NCBI RefSeq assembly: GCF_002944315.1
Contig: NZ_CP024314.1
Coordinates: forward strand, 2,170,001 to 2,234,000
DNA length: 64,000 nucleotides
Origin: Rhizobium sp. NXC24
Lineage (GTDB): Bacteria; Pseudomonadota; Alphaproteobacteria; Rhizobiales; Rhizobiaceae
Reading direction: 5' to 3'
A program made the translations under genes and the position numbers. The notes beneath the pieces were generated by a model that ran no database searches, was not told the DNA's origin, and saw only the letters and a program-made list of their open reading frames with translations. Shown piece after piece: positions 45,525 through 53,906 of this stretch (positions are counted from its first letter, which is position 1; each line of letters begins with the position of its first letter).

Positions 45525-46892
45525 CTAACCTACAGCGGCAGCCGCGGCTGGCTTTTCAGCCAAGTCCAGCGCCGACCATCCGGCGAACGAAGCCTCTTTT
45601 CCGAGGGCCTCCTCGATCCGGAGAACCTCGTTCCACTTGGCCATCCGTTCGGAACGGGAGAAGGATCCGACCTTGAGCTGCTTGGCATCCCACCCGACCG
45701 ACAGATGGGCGATCGTTACATCTTCCGTCTCACCGGATCTGGCCGAAACGATCGTCCGAAAACCCGCCTTCTTGGCAACGGAGAGCGCATCGAACGTCTC
45801 TGTGATCGTGCCCGCCTGGTTCGGCTTGATCAGAACCGCATTGGCGCTTTTATCCTTGATCGCTTCGGTTACCCGCGCCGCGTTCGTCACGAAAAAGTCG
45901 TCGCCGATGATCTGGCATCTGGAGCCGTAGCGCGCGGTAAATTCCTTGAACCCATCCGGATCGTCCTCGGCGAGCGGATCCTCGATGGAGACGATTGGAT
46001 AGGCCTTCAACCAGTCGCCAAGCATGTCGATCATCTCGGCCGTATCGAGCTGCCGATCTTCCAGTGCCAGCGAATACTTGCCGCCGCGACCGAATTCGGA
46101 GGCCGCAATGTCCAGTGATATCGCAACTTGGCCGCCTGGCTTCAGACCGGCAGCCTCGATCGAACGCACCAAGGCATCAAGAGCCTCTTCATTGCTGGTA
46201 AAGGCAGGCCAGTAGCCTCCCTCGTCCGCCACGCCCTGGAGCTTGCCGGTGCGTTTCATGATGTCGCCTGCCGCGCGGTAAACTTCAGCAGTCCACTCCA
46301 AAGCCTCCGAGAAAGTCGAGGCAGCAGGGCACATGATCATGAAATCCTGGACGTCTACCCGGCGCGCTGCGTGCGCTCCGCCTCCGAAAATCTGGATTTC
46401 CGGGAGCGGCATGGTAATTCCCGTGTCGGAGCCCGCGAGATACCGCCAGATCGGTTGATCGGCCGCGGCCGCTGCCGCGTGAAGCAGCGCCATCGACGTT
46501 GCTACCGACGCATTTCCACCCAATCTGCTCCGGTTTGGGGTGCCATCCAGCTCGATGATTGCACGATCCAGCTCGACTTGATCTTTGGCATCCCGGCCAA
46601 CCAGCAACTTGGCGATTTCACCGTTGACGGCGCCCAAGGCCTTATTGATGCCCAAGCCAGCAAGGGCGCTGCCGCCGTCACGAAGGTCTAGAGCTTCGCC
46701 GGTGCCGGTCGATGCGCCGGCAGGTGCGATGGCCCTGCCGATCGCGCCAGACGCCAGCTCGATCTCTACCTCAACGGTGGGCCTGCCACGGGAATCCCAG
46801 ACGCGACGGCCCTGCACTTTTCTGATTTCGGTGTTGGTCATGTTCAGTTGGTCCACAAAGTCGGATTGAGATTTTGGATCATTGAGGCTCAC
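45525..46892 (-). CDS. Enolase paralogue with substituted active-site residues
   Basis: A protein of 455 residues from a GTG that overlaps the cupin stop; MTNTEIRK at residue 18 is the canonical enolase start. The whole enolase fold is present, with metal ligands Asp261, Glu304 and Asp331, general base Lys356 (LIKPNQ), Lys407 (KVGS), Glu224 (DEGGY) and His174 (GGGAHA). Three active-site positions differ from true enolases: the loop SGAST is AGAST (Ala58), the QEFMI glutamate is Asp183, and the phosphate-binding SHRSGETED is SARSGETED (Ala384). It probably performs a dehydration on a substrate other than 2-phosphoglycerate. The LacI-type operator set and the kinase in the same regulon support a catabolic role. 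Confidence 0.85.
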   Translation of the reverse strand: MSLNDPKSQSDFVDQLNMTNTEIRKVQGRRVWDSRGRPTVEVEIELASGAIGRAIAPAGASTGTGEALDLRDGGSALAGLGINKALGAVNGEIAKLLVGRDAKDQVELDRAIIELDGTPNRSRLGGNASVATSMALLHAAAAAADQPIWRYLAGSDTGITMPLPEIQIFGGGAHAARRVDVQDFMIMCPAASTFSEALEWTAEVYRAAGDIMKRTGKLQGVADEGGYWPAFTSNEEALDALVRSIEAAGLKPGGQVAISLDIAASEFGRGGKYSLALEDRQLDTAEMIDMLGDWLKAYPIVSIEDPLAEDDPDGFKEFTARYGSRCQIIGDDFFVTNAARVTEAIKDKSANAVLIKPNQAGTITETFDALSVAKKAGFRTIVSARSGETEDVTIAHLSVGWDAKQLKVGSFSRSERMAKWNEVLRIEEALGKEASFAGWSALDLAEKPAAAAAVG

Positions 46893-47449
46893 AGGCCGTC
46901 ATCGTAATCCGTTGTTTCGGGGGTTCTTGCGCCAACCAGCACCACGGCGATGCTTGCCGGTTTGTCGCTTTTATTTCGCCAGGCGTGACGCGTTCCGTTC
47001 TGCACGAAGGCGTCGAACTGACCCAAGCGGGTCTCATTGCCATCGTCGAGTTCCATCCAGATTTCGCCGTCGAGAACGATGCCATAATCGACGGTGGGAG
47101 TTTGATGTTTGCCATCCGGCTGGAAGCGTTCGGCCAAACCTGGGCTGACCGCCAGATTCTCCGCCCTGGCCGCCGGGCCATCGAAATCCGGAGACATAAA
47201 AACAGCATCTGGCGGGAACGTTAGCACTAAAAAGCGCGTTTCGCCGGGCTGAGGAACGAAGCTTGTCACCAGCGGAGTTGGATCGTGTCCGTTAAATGGG
47301 ACGGCCGTGGAAGTCGATGTCGACCAGACCATCCGCGACACCAATCCAGGGATCGTTCTGAATATGTCCGTACGCGGAACGGCGCCGTCTTGGGCGAACC
47401 TGGCAACGCCCTGACTGCAATGCTCCGTCACGACGCGTCGAACATGCAC
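46889..47449 (-). CDS. Cupin-domain protein
   Basis: 186 residues from the GTG at 47449, which has GGGGGAG five bases upstream. The open frame to 47509 would overlap livF and is less likely. The C-terminal half is a single cupin (HQTPTVDYGIVLDGEIWMELDDGNETRLGQFDAFVQNGTRHAWRNKSDKPASIAVVLVG), with fewer metal histidines than usual. The DYGIVLDGEIWMELDDG pattern is common in cupins of aromatic and sugar catabolic clusters. Its role may be an isomerase, hydrolase or sensor. The enolase-like gene starts on its stop (GTGA). Confidence 0.78.
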   Translation of the reverse strand: MHVRRVVTEHCSQGVARFAQDGAVPRTDIFRTIPGLVSRMVWSTSTSTAVPFNGHDPTPLVTSFVPQPGETRFLVLTFPPDAVFMSPDFDGPAARAENLAVSPGLAERFQPDGKHQTPTVDYGIVLDGEIWMELDDGNETRLGQFDAFVQNGTRHAWRNKSDKPASIAVVLVGARTPETTDYDDGL

Positions 47450-47471
47450 GGGAACTCCCCCGCTCGAATTT

Positions 47472-48179
47472 TCAGATACCAAGATACGCCTCCCTGATGC
47501 TTGAATCATTGATGAGAATCTCAGGCGCTCCGGATGCCGTCACGCGGCCTTGCTCGATCACGTAGGCCTGATGGGCAATTTCAAGCGCCTTGTTCACGTT
47601 CTGCTCGACAAGCAGCACGGCTACGCCTCGCTCATTGATCATCTGGATGATTTTGAACATTTCCCCGACGATCAAAGGCGACAGCCCGAGCGACGGCTCG
47701 TCCATGAGCAGCACGCGCGGCTTGGCCATCAGGCCACGGCCGATCGCAACCATTTGCTGCTGCCCACCCGACAAGGAGCCCGCCAATGAATCCTGGCGCT
47801 CTTTCAGAACAGGGAAAAGCTGAAACACCTCAGCGAGCGTAGCATCGCGATCAGCCCGAGCGATCGAGCGGTACGCACCGAGCAACAGGTTGTCGAGGAC
47901 CGTCATCGCGGTGAAGAGCCGGCGCCCTTCCGGGACGACTGCTATGCCGTAGTCGCAGACCCGATGGCTGGGCACTTTGGAAACGTCGTTACCCTGGATA
48001 ACGATCTTTCCCTTGTGCGGCCGAAGAATTCCGGCGATGGCATTTACCAGCGTGCTCTTCCCTGCTCCGTTCGGGCCGACGACGGAAACGATCTCGCCTG
48101 GCCTTACACTGATAGACAGGTCCCACAGAGCGATCGCATCTCCGTAGCCAACCTCGATCTTATCGACCTCAAGCAGCAT
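47472..48179 (-). CDS. livF: Branched-chain-type ABC ATP-binding protein LivF
   Basis: A 235-residue ATPase of the LivF type: Walker A GPNGAGKST, signature LSGGQQQMVAIGRGL, Walker B VLLMDEPSLGLSP, and the LivF-specific start VDKIEVGYGDAIALWDLS. It pairs with the LivG domain fused to LivM in the preceding gene. It overlaps the end of that gene by 11 bases. Confidence 0.9.
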   Translation of the reverse strand: MLLEVDKIEVGYGDAIALWDLSISVRPGEIVSVVGPNGAGKSTLVNAIAGILRPHKGKIVIQGNDVSKVPSHRVCDYGIAVVPEGRRLFTAMTVLDNLLLGAYRSIARADRDATLAEVFQLFPVLKERQDSLAGSLSGGQQQMVAIGRGLMAKPRVLLMDEPSLGLSPLIVGEMFKIIQMINERGVAVLLVEQNVNKALEIAHQAYVIEQGRVTASGAPEILINDSSIREAYLGI

Positions 48180-49911
48180 AACTGCCTCCCAGATATGCGC
48201 TGACCACTGCTGGATCTCTCATCGTTTCGCTTGGATGCCCAAGCGCCAGAACTTTGCCTTGATCCAGCACCGCGACACGGTCCGCCAGCGCGACAACCGC
48301 ACGCATGAGGTGTTCAACGAAGATGATCGCCGTACCGCCAGCCTTGATACGCTTGATCATTTCGACTGCGTGGTCGACCTCGGCTGGGTTCAAGCCACAA
48401 AGCACCTCATCAAGCAGGAGCAGGCGTGGTTTTGCGGCCAGCGCTCTGGCGAATTCGACAAACTTTCTATCATGCAGGTTCAAGGCCTCGGGAAGCACGT
48501 TGGCCTTGTCAGCCAGGCCAGTGAAGGCGAGCGCTTCCCTGGTGACTGCGTCGACCGCAGCCACGCCCATGCGATCCGCGCTGCCAAATTTCGCGCAGAG
48601 CCGAATGTTTTCGAGGACGGTGAGATTATCGAACAGGCGCGGGATCTGGTAAGTTCGCGCCACGCCCTGTTGCGCGATCAGATGCGGTGATCGACCGGAA
48701 ATCTCCTCGCCTTCCAGTGTGATCTTACCGGAGGTCATGGAGTAGTGGCCGCTGATCATGTTGATCAGTGTGGACTTGCCGGAACCATTTGGCCCAACCA
48801 GGGCCAGGATTTCGCCCCGCCGGACGTCCAGGGTTACTCCAGTCAAGGCACGGATACCGCCAAAGGATTTCGTGACATCTTCGCACTTCAGAAGCACCGA
48901 ACCGGAATCTGACGCGGTTGAAGGCGGGAGCTCAATAGCAGCCTGAGCGGCTGCCTCCGGTGCTCCAGTTTCTTTGCGATTGGCGGCGAACTTGCGAATA
49001 AGGCTGGGAACAATGCCAGACGGCAGCACCAGGATTACAACTATCAGCGCAAGAGCCACGCCCGCGCGGCCGAATTCCGCATGGGCACCGCTGACGATAG
49101 CGCTCTGCAGCACGGTGATGATGACTGCGCCGATTGCGGGTCCAGCCCAATGGCGAGCGCCGCCAAGAATGCTCATGAGCACGACATAGAGAGGAACGGT
49201 CACCGCAAACGTCTCGCCAACCGTGACGTAGCCTACATATACGGCATGGATCGCACCCATTCCGCCGGCAAGCGCCGACGAGACGGCAAACGACATCAGC
49301 TTATAGCGAAACGTCGGAACGCCTTTCACCTCTGCGACGTCTTCATCGTCGTGGATTGCAAGCAAGCCCTGACCGAATTTGCTGTGAAAGATGATGTAGG
49401 ACGTCGCCAGCGCAGCAAGAGCCGCGATAAGCCCGAACATGTAGAGGGAGCCAGACGCCGTCACGCCGATCATCGGGATTTCGATCCCTGAGAGGAATAC
49501 GCCGGTGCCCGAGTCCAGCGCAGTGTTCGACACAATGGCCGCGATGACAAACGTTACCGACAGCGTCAGCAGCGCGAAGAACTCGCCGCGCAAAGCTCCG
49601 GAGCGAAAGACAACCAAGCCAATCAGCACGGCAATTGCGGCCGCAAGCAGTGCCGCAGCAGGTATCGTCGCGACGAAGGGCCATGACAACTGCGTCGCCA
49701 GCGTGGCCGTTGTGTAGACGCCAATCCCGAAAAATGCGGCGTGGCCAAAACTCCAGTAGCCCGTGTAACCGCTCAGGATGCCCCAGCTCGTTGCCAGCAC
49801 GACCCAGAAGAAGATAATGTACAGGTAGGACAGGTAGTAATCCGCCATTCCCAAGTAAGGCAGCGAGGCCAAAATCGCCACGCCCAGCGCTGTGATTAGA
49901 AGCTTTTTCAT
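48169..49911 (-). CDS. Fused branched-chain-type ABC permease and ATPase (LivM-LivG)
   Basis: A 580-residue fusion. Residues 1-305 are LivM, with about eight membrane helices (SGYTGYWSFGHAAFFGIGVY and HDDEDVAEVKGV, the EAA-like loop). A linker at about 306-338 is rich in Ala and Pro. Residues 339-580 are LivG, with Walker A GPNGSGKST at 373-381 and Walker B LLLLDEVLCGLNPAE. The ABC signature is unusual (LNLHDRKFVEFARAL instead of LPYGQQR-type). A single-chain LivM-LivG fixes one membrane and one ATPase domain together, to pair with LivH and LivF. The frame is open upstream to 50175, but that part is a livH shadow. Confidence 0.87.
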   Translation of the reverse strand: MKKLLITALGVAILASLPYLGMADYYLSYLYIIFFWVVLATSWGILSGYTGYWSFGHAAFFGIGVYTTATLATQLSWPFVATIPAAALLAAAIAVLIGLVVFRSGALRGEFFALLTLSVTFVIAAIVSNTALDSGTGVFLSGIEIPMIGVTASGSLYMFGLIAALAALATSYIIFHSKFGQGLLAIHDDEDVAEVKGVPTFRYKLMSFAVSSALAGGMGAIHAVYVGYVTVGETFAVTVPLYVVLMSILGGARHWAGPAIGAVIITVLQSAIVSGAHAEFGRAGVALALIVVILVLPSGIVPSLIRKFAANRKETGAPEAAAQAAIELPPSTASDSGSVLLKCEDVTKSFGGIRALTGVTLDVRRGEILALVGPNGSGKSTLINMISGHYSMTSGKITLEGEEISGRSPHLIAQQGVARTYQIPRLFDNLTVLENIRLCAKFGSADRMGVAAVDAVTREALAFTGLADKANVLPEALNLHDRKFVEFARALAAKPRLLLLDEVLCGLNPAEVDHAVEMIKRIKAGGTAIIFVEHLMRAVVALADRVAVLDQGKVLALGHPSETMRDPAVVSAYLGGSYAA

Positions 49912-49913
49912 GG

Positions 49914-50759
49914 TCAAATCACCGGTTTGCGCAAGAGGATGACGATGAGCACGCTGAATGCGACGAGCGGCGCCCAAGCGGGATTGACGACGGACATGGT
50001 AAGGCTCTCGGCCACGCCAATCAGCATACCGGCACCCAGCGCGCCGATAGGGCTGCCCAATCCTCCAATGATGGCGACGGCAAATACGACCCCAATCCAG
50101 GCCTCGATTTGAGATGGAGCCAAAGTTCCAATCAGGGCAATGAAGACACCCGCGATGCCGGCCGTAGCTGAGCAAAAGCCGGCTAGAATGTATGAGACGC
50201 GGGTGGAATTGATCCCAAAAGCCGACGCTACGGGGGCGTCATGGGCAGCGGCACGCAGGGCCTTGCCGAGCATGGTCTTGTTCAACGCGTACCAGGCCAT
50301 TGTGGCAAGCACCCCTGCACAGACAAACGCTGAAAGATCCAATACGGGCACGAAGATCGGTCCGAGCCGGATGGTGCTCTGGGCATAGGGTGTTTCATAG
50401 CGAAGGAAGTCAGCCGACCAGATCCATTGGATCAGCGACTCGATCAGGATCGTGACGCCGAACGTCACCAAGAGAGAGGCGAATTCCTTCACCTTGAAGC
50501 GCACGAACAAGCTGTGCAACGCAACTCCGAGCGCGAAGAACAGCGGCGCGATCAGAAGAGCGCTCAAATATGCCGGGATGCCATAGACGGTCCCGAGCTG
50601 GTAGGTCAGGTAAGCGCCAAGGAACGCCAGCGCGAAATGGCTGAGGTTCACAAGCTTCAACAGCCCCCAGCTCAGGCTGAGGCCCATCGCCAGCAGGCCA
50701 TAGATCCCACCCAGCAAGACGCCACCGACAGCGGATTGCAAGAAAAGAGCAAGAGTCAT
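49914..50759 (-). CDS. livH: Branched-chain-type ABC permease LivH
   Basis: A 281-residue membrane protein starting MTLALFLQ. Family segments: GGVLLGGIYGLLAMGLSLSWGLLKLVNLSHF and the LGKALRAAAHDAPVASAFGIN loop that contacts the ATPases. The ATG overlaps the stop of a 20-codon leader frame, and this gene itself has no strong RBS, so its translation may depend on the leader. First large gene of the operon livH - livMG - livF - cupin - enolase paralogue. Confidence 0.9.
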   Translation of the reverse strand: MTLALFLQSAVGGVLLGGIYGLLAMGLSLSWGLLKLVNLSHFALAFLGAYLTYQLGTVYGIPAYLSALLIAPLFFALGVALHSLFVRFKVKEFASLLVTFGVTILIESLIQWIWSADFLRYETPYAQSTIRLGPIFVPVLDLSAFVCAGVLATMAWYALNKTMLGKALRAAAHDAPVASAFGINSTRVSYILAGFCSATAGIAGVFIALIGTLAPSQIEAWIGVVFAVAIIGGLGSPIGALGAGMLIGVAESLTMSVVNPAWAPLVAFSVLIVILLRKPVI

Positions 50760-50818
50760 CGGGATCCACGTCCTTCTGTGGACACGATGGTCGACTCCGG
50801 GAACACCAGAATATCCAT
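50756..50818 (-). CDS. Possible 20-residue leader peptide upstream of livH
   Basis: Behind operator O4 lies a strong RBS (GGGAGGAGG) and, eight bases on, an ATG opening a frame of 20 codons (MDILVFPEST...). It ends in TGA overlapping the livH ATG (ATGA). This arrangement implies translational coupling: ribosomes that finish the leader reinitiate on livH. It is not a member of a known leader family that I recognise and has no run of one amino acid that would suggest attenuation. Confidence 0.5.
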   Translation of the reverse strand: MDILVFPESTIVSTEGRGSR

Positions 50819-50838
50819 ACGTTATGCCTCCTCCCGAT

Positions 50839-50856
50839 TGCGCTAACGTTAGCATA
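50839..50856 (-). promoter_or_regulatory. LacI-type operator O4 (livH operon)
   Basis: TGCGCTAACGTTAGCATA, with a perfect 12-bp core GCTAACGTTAGC at 50842-50853, directly upstream of the leader RBS. TATGCT on its edge (50856-50851) could be the -10 box. A TTGACA at 50889-50884 is too far away (27 bp) to pair with it, so the exact promoter is uncertain. Confidence 0.75.
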
Positions 50857-51138
50857 GATATTCATCCCACAGCGAAGCCTCCGTGTCAACGGCGTTCAAG
50901 AGGCTAATTCGCTGCCTCTTCGCTGCGGGCGCATCGACGCGGGACGAAAAAATCCCAGAAAGTGAGATCAAATCTATGAGAAATCTACTAGTTTAGAATC
51001 GCAACTCGATACCGAGCTTCAGTATCCGGGGCGAAAATTAGATTAGTTCAATTTGGCAGAAACGTCTGCGATCTCGGAGTTTGACAACTGCGACGCCAAT
51101 GCTATCGTTGGCGAAAGTGATCATTCGAGCCAAACACA
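50857..51138. promoter_or_regulatory. Divergent control region livH / lacI-type gene, with weak operator O5
   Basis: The 280-base divergent region. On the plus strand TTGACA (51081-51086) and TATCGT (51103-51108, 16-bp spacing) form a likely promoter for the regulator gene. GCTATCGTTGGC at 51101-51112 matches the operator core at 10 of 12 positions and covers this -10 box, suggesting weaker autoregulation. No other feature was recognised. Confidence 0.55.
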
Positions 51139-52149
51139 ATGGTAACAATTAAAGACATCGCCGCCATACTGCAAGTTTCACCCTCAACCGTCGGTCGCGC
51201 TCTTGCCGACGATCGACGTATCAGCGCCGAGATGAAGCGAAAGGTGAATGAAGCTGCAGCGCAAGCGGGGTACGTTGCCAATCGTGCTGCACGGATGATG
51301 CGCGGGGTTCAGAGTAATCTCGTTGGGCTGATCGTTCCAGATATCAGAAACAGCTTTTATTCGACTATTGCACACGCTCTCTCGCGGTGCCTTCTTTCGG
51401 CGAATTACCAACTGACTTTGTGCGAAACCGATGACGACAGAATGCATGAGCTTCGTCACATCAAGGAACTTACTAGCGCCAACGTTGCGGGGATCATTCT
51501 GGTCCCGAGCGCAAAACCTCATCCCGATTCTGCGCGAATCCTGAAGATGACGCCTCACATCCAATTGCTGCGAAAGGCACCACTGCTCGGTGACCAATGG
51601 TTTGGGATTGATGACCGACGGGCACTTTACGAGAGTACTGAACATATCATCAATGAAGGTCACAAACGGATCGCTTACATCGGCGGCACGGAAGAACTGC
51701 CCACTGGCGCGGCTCGCGTGCAGGGTTTCCGGGAGGCCGTAAAAAGCTCCGGTCAAGCGATCACCGTTCGTGAGGAGCTTGGCGCGCCCTCCTCGCCCGA
51801 ATTCGGACGGGAGGCCGTGCGTCGCCTACTTTCCTTAAAGGATCGACCCACGGCGCTCGTGATCGGTGCGGTACAAAACACCTCAGGAGTTATTGATGAA
51901 CTCCAGGACCAAGCTTTAAGCATCCCCCAAGACATTTCCGTCATCGGATTCGGAGATGAGCTCGGGTACCGGTGGTGGGGTCCAGGATTGACCACCGTAC
52001 AGCTACCTGTTTCGGAGTTGGCAACGGCTTGCGGACTTTGGTTTTTGCATCACCTTCAGAATAAGTCTGACCTTAGCAAGCCGTACAGCTTCATCTCTCC
52101 GCCTCAATTGATTGTTCGTGGCAGTACGGCGACCCCATCGAAGCAATGA
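51139..52149 (+). CDS. LacI-family transcriptional regulator
   Basis: A 336-residue repressor. The helix-turn-helix is at residues 3-25 (TIKDIAAILQVSPSTVGRALADD), followed by the hinge region NRAARMMRG and a periplasmic-binding-protein-like sensor domain (LVGLIVPDIRNSFYSTIAHALSRCL; ISVIGFGDELGYRWWGPGLTTV). It lies inside the cluster whose operons all carry TGCTAACGTTAGCA-type palindromes, the operator type bound by this family, so it is the obvious local regulator. The inducer is unknown and would be the substrate or an intermediate of the pathway. Confidence 0.9.
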   Translation: MVTIKDIAAILQVSPSTVGRALADDRRISAEMKRKVNEAAAQAGYVANRAARMMRGVQSNLVGLIVPDIRNSFYSTIAHALSRCLLSANYQLTLCETDDDRMHELRHIKELTSANVAGIILVPSAKPHPDSARILKMTPHIQLLRKAPLLGDQWFGIDDRRALYESTEHIINEGHKRIAYIGGTEELPTGAARVQGFREAVKSSGQAITVREELGAPSSPEFGREAVRRLLSLKDRPTALVIGAVQNTSGVIDELQDQALSIPQDISVIGFGDELGYRWWGPGLTTVQLPVSELATACGLWFLHHLQNKSDLSKPYSFISPPQLIVRGSTATPSKQ

Positions 52150-52182
52150 CGGCGTCATTTCCCCACGTTTCAAGGCCATGGG

Positions 52183-52233
52183 GAAAAAGGGGCCGTCCGC
52201 CATACGACCACACCTCTTTCTCCGGACGGCCCC
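52183..52233 (-). terminator. Intrinsic terminator between convergent genes
   Basis: GGGGCCGTCCG (52189-52199) pairs with CGGACGGCCCC (52223-52233). On the minus strand the stem is followed by TTTTT (52187-52183), so it terminates the gene ending at 52314. It may also slow transcription from the LacI-type gene. Confidence 0.75.
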
Positions 52234-52313
52234 TCATCCGCCACTGCGATCTTGAGGAGAGGCCGCTTTAAGGACCAGAGCAAAGTAAAGGCCTCGATGG
52301 TGATCTCAGGTCC

Positions 52314-52850
52314 CTACTTCTTGTAGGAGTCCTCAAGATCTACTTTCAACGCGCCCATCAACCGTACGCCGGAATTGTACCACGCGACATTAATTGCCAA
52401 TTCGACCAATTGCTTCTCGGAAAGGAATTTCGCGATACCGTTCCAAACCTCGTCGGAAACATCGACATGCAGGGTCGAGTCCTTCGCGAAAGCCATCACC
52501 GCCCTTTCCTCTTCCGTGAATAAGTCCGAGGTCTCGAATTCAGGGATAGCTTGGAACTGCTCCTCGGTGAGTCCTGCCTTCAGACCATGCGAATGGTGAT
52601 GAACGATCTCATATTCCGAGTTGGTGCAGTAACCTACCGTAAGGATCGCCATCTCTCTCAGCTTCGGACTGAGGTCAGAAGCACGAACAGCATTGGCGTA
52701 GGTCAGGAAGTCATTCAAAATTGCTGGTGCATTTGCGAGTGCAAGGAAAATGTTCCCTGTCGGCACCTTCCTTTCCTTCAGCAGGCGCTCATTGAGCGCC
52801 GCGTGCGTGTCTGCCAGTTCTGAATTCGGAACATATCTAACTCGTGCCAT
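52314..52850 (-). CDS. Carboxymuconolactone decarboxylase (CMD/AhpD-fold) family protein
   Basis: A 178-residue helical protein. The CMD core is LSPKLREMAILTVGYCTNSEYEIVHHHSHGLKAGLTEEQFQAI, then LVELAINVAWYNSGVRLM. The redox CxxC of AhpD is absent (only Cys-Thr-Asn-Ser), while the EIVHHHSHG histidines are kept, so a decarboxylase, lyase or hydrolase role is more likely than peroxidase. It has its own operator copy O6 about 80 bp upstream. It would act on a lactone or ring-cleavage-derived acid. Confidence 0.82.
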   Translation of the reverse strand: MARVRYVPNSELADTHAALNERLLKERKVPTGNIFLALANAPAILNDFLTYANAVRASDLSPKLREMAILTVGYCTNSEYEIVHHHSHGLKAGLTEEQFQAIPEFETSDLFTEEERAVMAFAKDSTLHVDVSDEVWNGIAKFLSEKQLVELAINVAWYNSGVRLMGALKVDLEDSYKK

Positions 52851-52929
52851 TACTCCACCCTTGGGTTGTCATCGAAGATCACTATTGGTCAAGTGCCACA
52901 ACGAAGGCCACCGCGAAAATTGACCCGTT

Positions 52930-52947
52930 ATGCGCTAACGTTTGCAT
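52930..52947 (-). promoter_or_regulatory. LacI-type operator O6 (CMD gene)
   Basis: TGCGCTAACGTTTGCA at 52931-52946, one mismatch from a symmetric core, upstream of the CMD-family gene start at 52850. No clear -35 box was seen next to it. Confidence 0.7.
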
Positions 52948-53012
52948 TACTAACATCGAGTCACCCGGGATCAATCGCTTCTTTTCCTAAACAAATCCCG
53001 AAAGGTCTCGTT

Positions 53013-53891
53013 CTAATTTGCTTTCTGGGAGTCCTCACCACGGCTGAAGCGAGCCGACCGCGCGTGAAATGGGCGCGGGTTGCCATGCACACCTTGGACG
53101 CTCTCAAGCATGGCTCGATGCGCGGCAAGTACAACTGGATTCTTCAAAATGCCGATGCCGGGGATCTCCACTTCGAGATCATCACCCGGACTGATGGGGC
53201 CTACCCCGGCAGGAGTGCCCGTCATGATAGCATCGCCTGGCAAAAGCGTCATGAACCGGCTCAAATAAGCAACGATGTCAGCCACTGAGTAAACTAGATC
53301 CCTTGTGTTTCCGGACTGCTTCACCGCACCATTTTGACGAAGAATGACGTCGAGATTTGTGGGATCAAGGTCGGTTACGATCGCCGGCCCCATGGGCGCA
53401 AAGGTGTCGTATCCTTTCCCGGCCAAAAGGCAGCCGAACTTGCTTTCCTGACGCTGTATGATGCGATCGCTGATGTCGTTGCCGCATGTATATCCAAGGA
53501 CGTGGCTCAGTGCCTGGTCCTTGCTGATGTGCCGACCACCCTTGCCAATGATCGCGACTAGCTCAGCCTCGTAATGTACGATTTCACCGTCTCGCGGGAA
53601 TTCGATCCCATCTCCGTTGCCGCTCGCTGCGGTGCTAGGCTTCATGAACAAAACCGGAAGTGAAGGCTGCTCTTTCCCTGACTCGTTGGTATGTTCTCGA
53701 TAATTGTATGCCACTCCAAAAATGCGGGGACGGTTGACTGGGCATAGTAAGCGAACCGTGGACAGATCGTCCACCTTTCCAGTTCCTTTTATCTCGCTGA
53801 ATGGCTCTCCAGCGATCCGCACGATACTGCCGCCGCCGCTATCGACACCATAGTGAATCCCATCGGCCGCCTCGTATCGCAAAATTCTCAT
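53013..53891 (-). CDS. Fumarylacetoacetate hydrolase family protein
   Basis: A 292-residue protein starting MRILRYEA, with GGAG eight bases upstream (an ATG at 53903 is the alternative). The FAH metal-binding and active-site segments are visible: RIFGVAYNYREH, VHYEAELVAIIG, GYTCGNDISDR and GDAIMTGTPAGVG. Family members hydrolyse or isomerise ring-cleavage products (2-hydroxyhepta-2,4-dienedioate isomerase, acylpyruvases) or decarboxylate oxaloacetate-like acids. With the extradiol dioxygenase in the same operator set, it probably acts on an opened ring. Operator O7 lies directly upstream. Confidence 0.86.
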   Translation of the reverse strand: MRILRYEAADGIHYGVDSGGGSIVRIAGEPFSEIKGTGKVDDLSTVRLLCPVNRPRIFGVAYNYREHTNESGKEQPSLPVLFMKPSTAASGNGDGIEFPRDGEIVHYEAELVAIIGKGGRHISKDQALSHVLGYTCGNDISDRIIQRQESKFGCLLAGKGYDTFAPMGPAIVTDLDPTNLDVILRQNGAVKQSGNTRDLVYSVADIVAYLSRFMTLLPGDAIMTGTPAGVGPISPGDDLEVEIPGIGILKNPVVLAAHRAMLESVQGVHGNPRPFHARSARFSRGEDSQKAN

Positions 53892-53906
53892 TTCGATCTC
53901 CATTTT

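Noticed and set aside
47216..47228. GAACGTTAGCACT inside the cupin gene resembles the LacI-type operator
   Set aside because: Only one half-site is present and it is internal to a coding sequence with no promoter.
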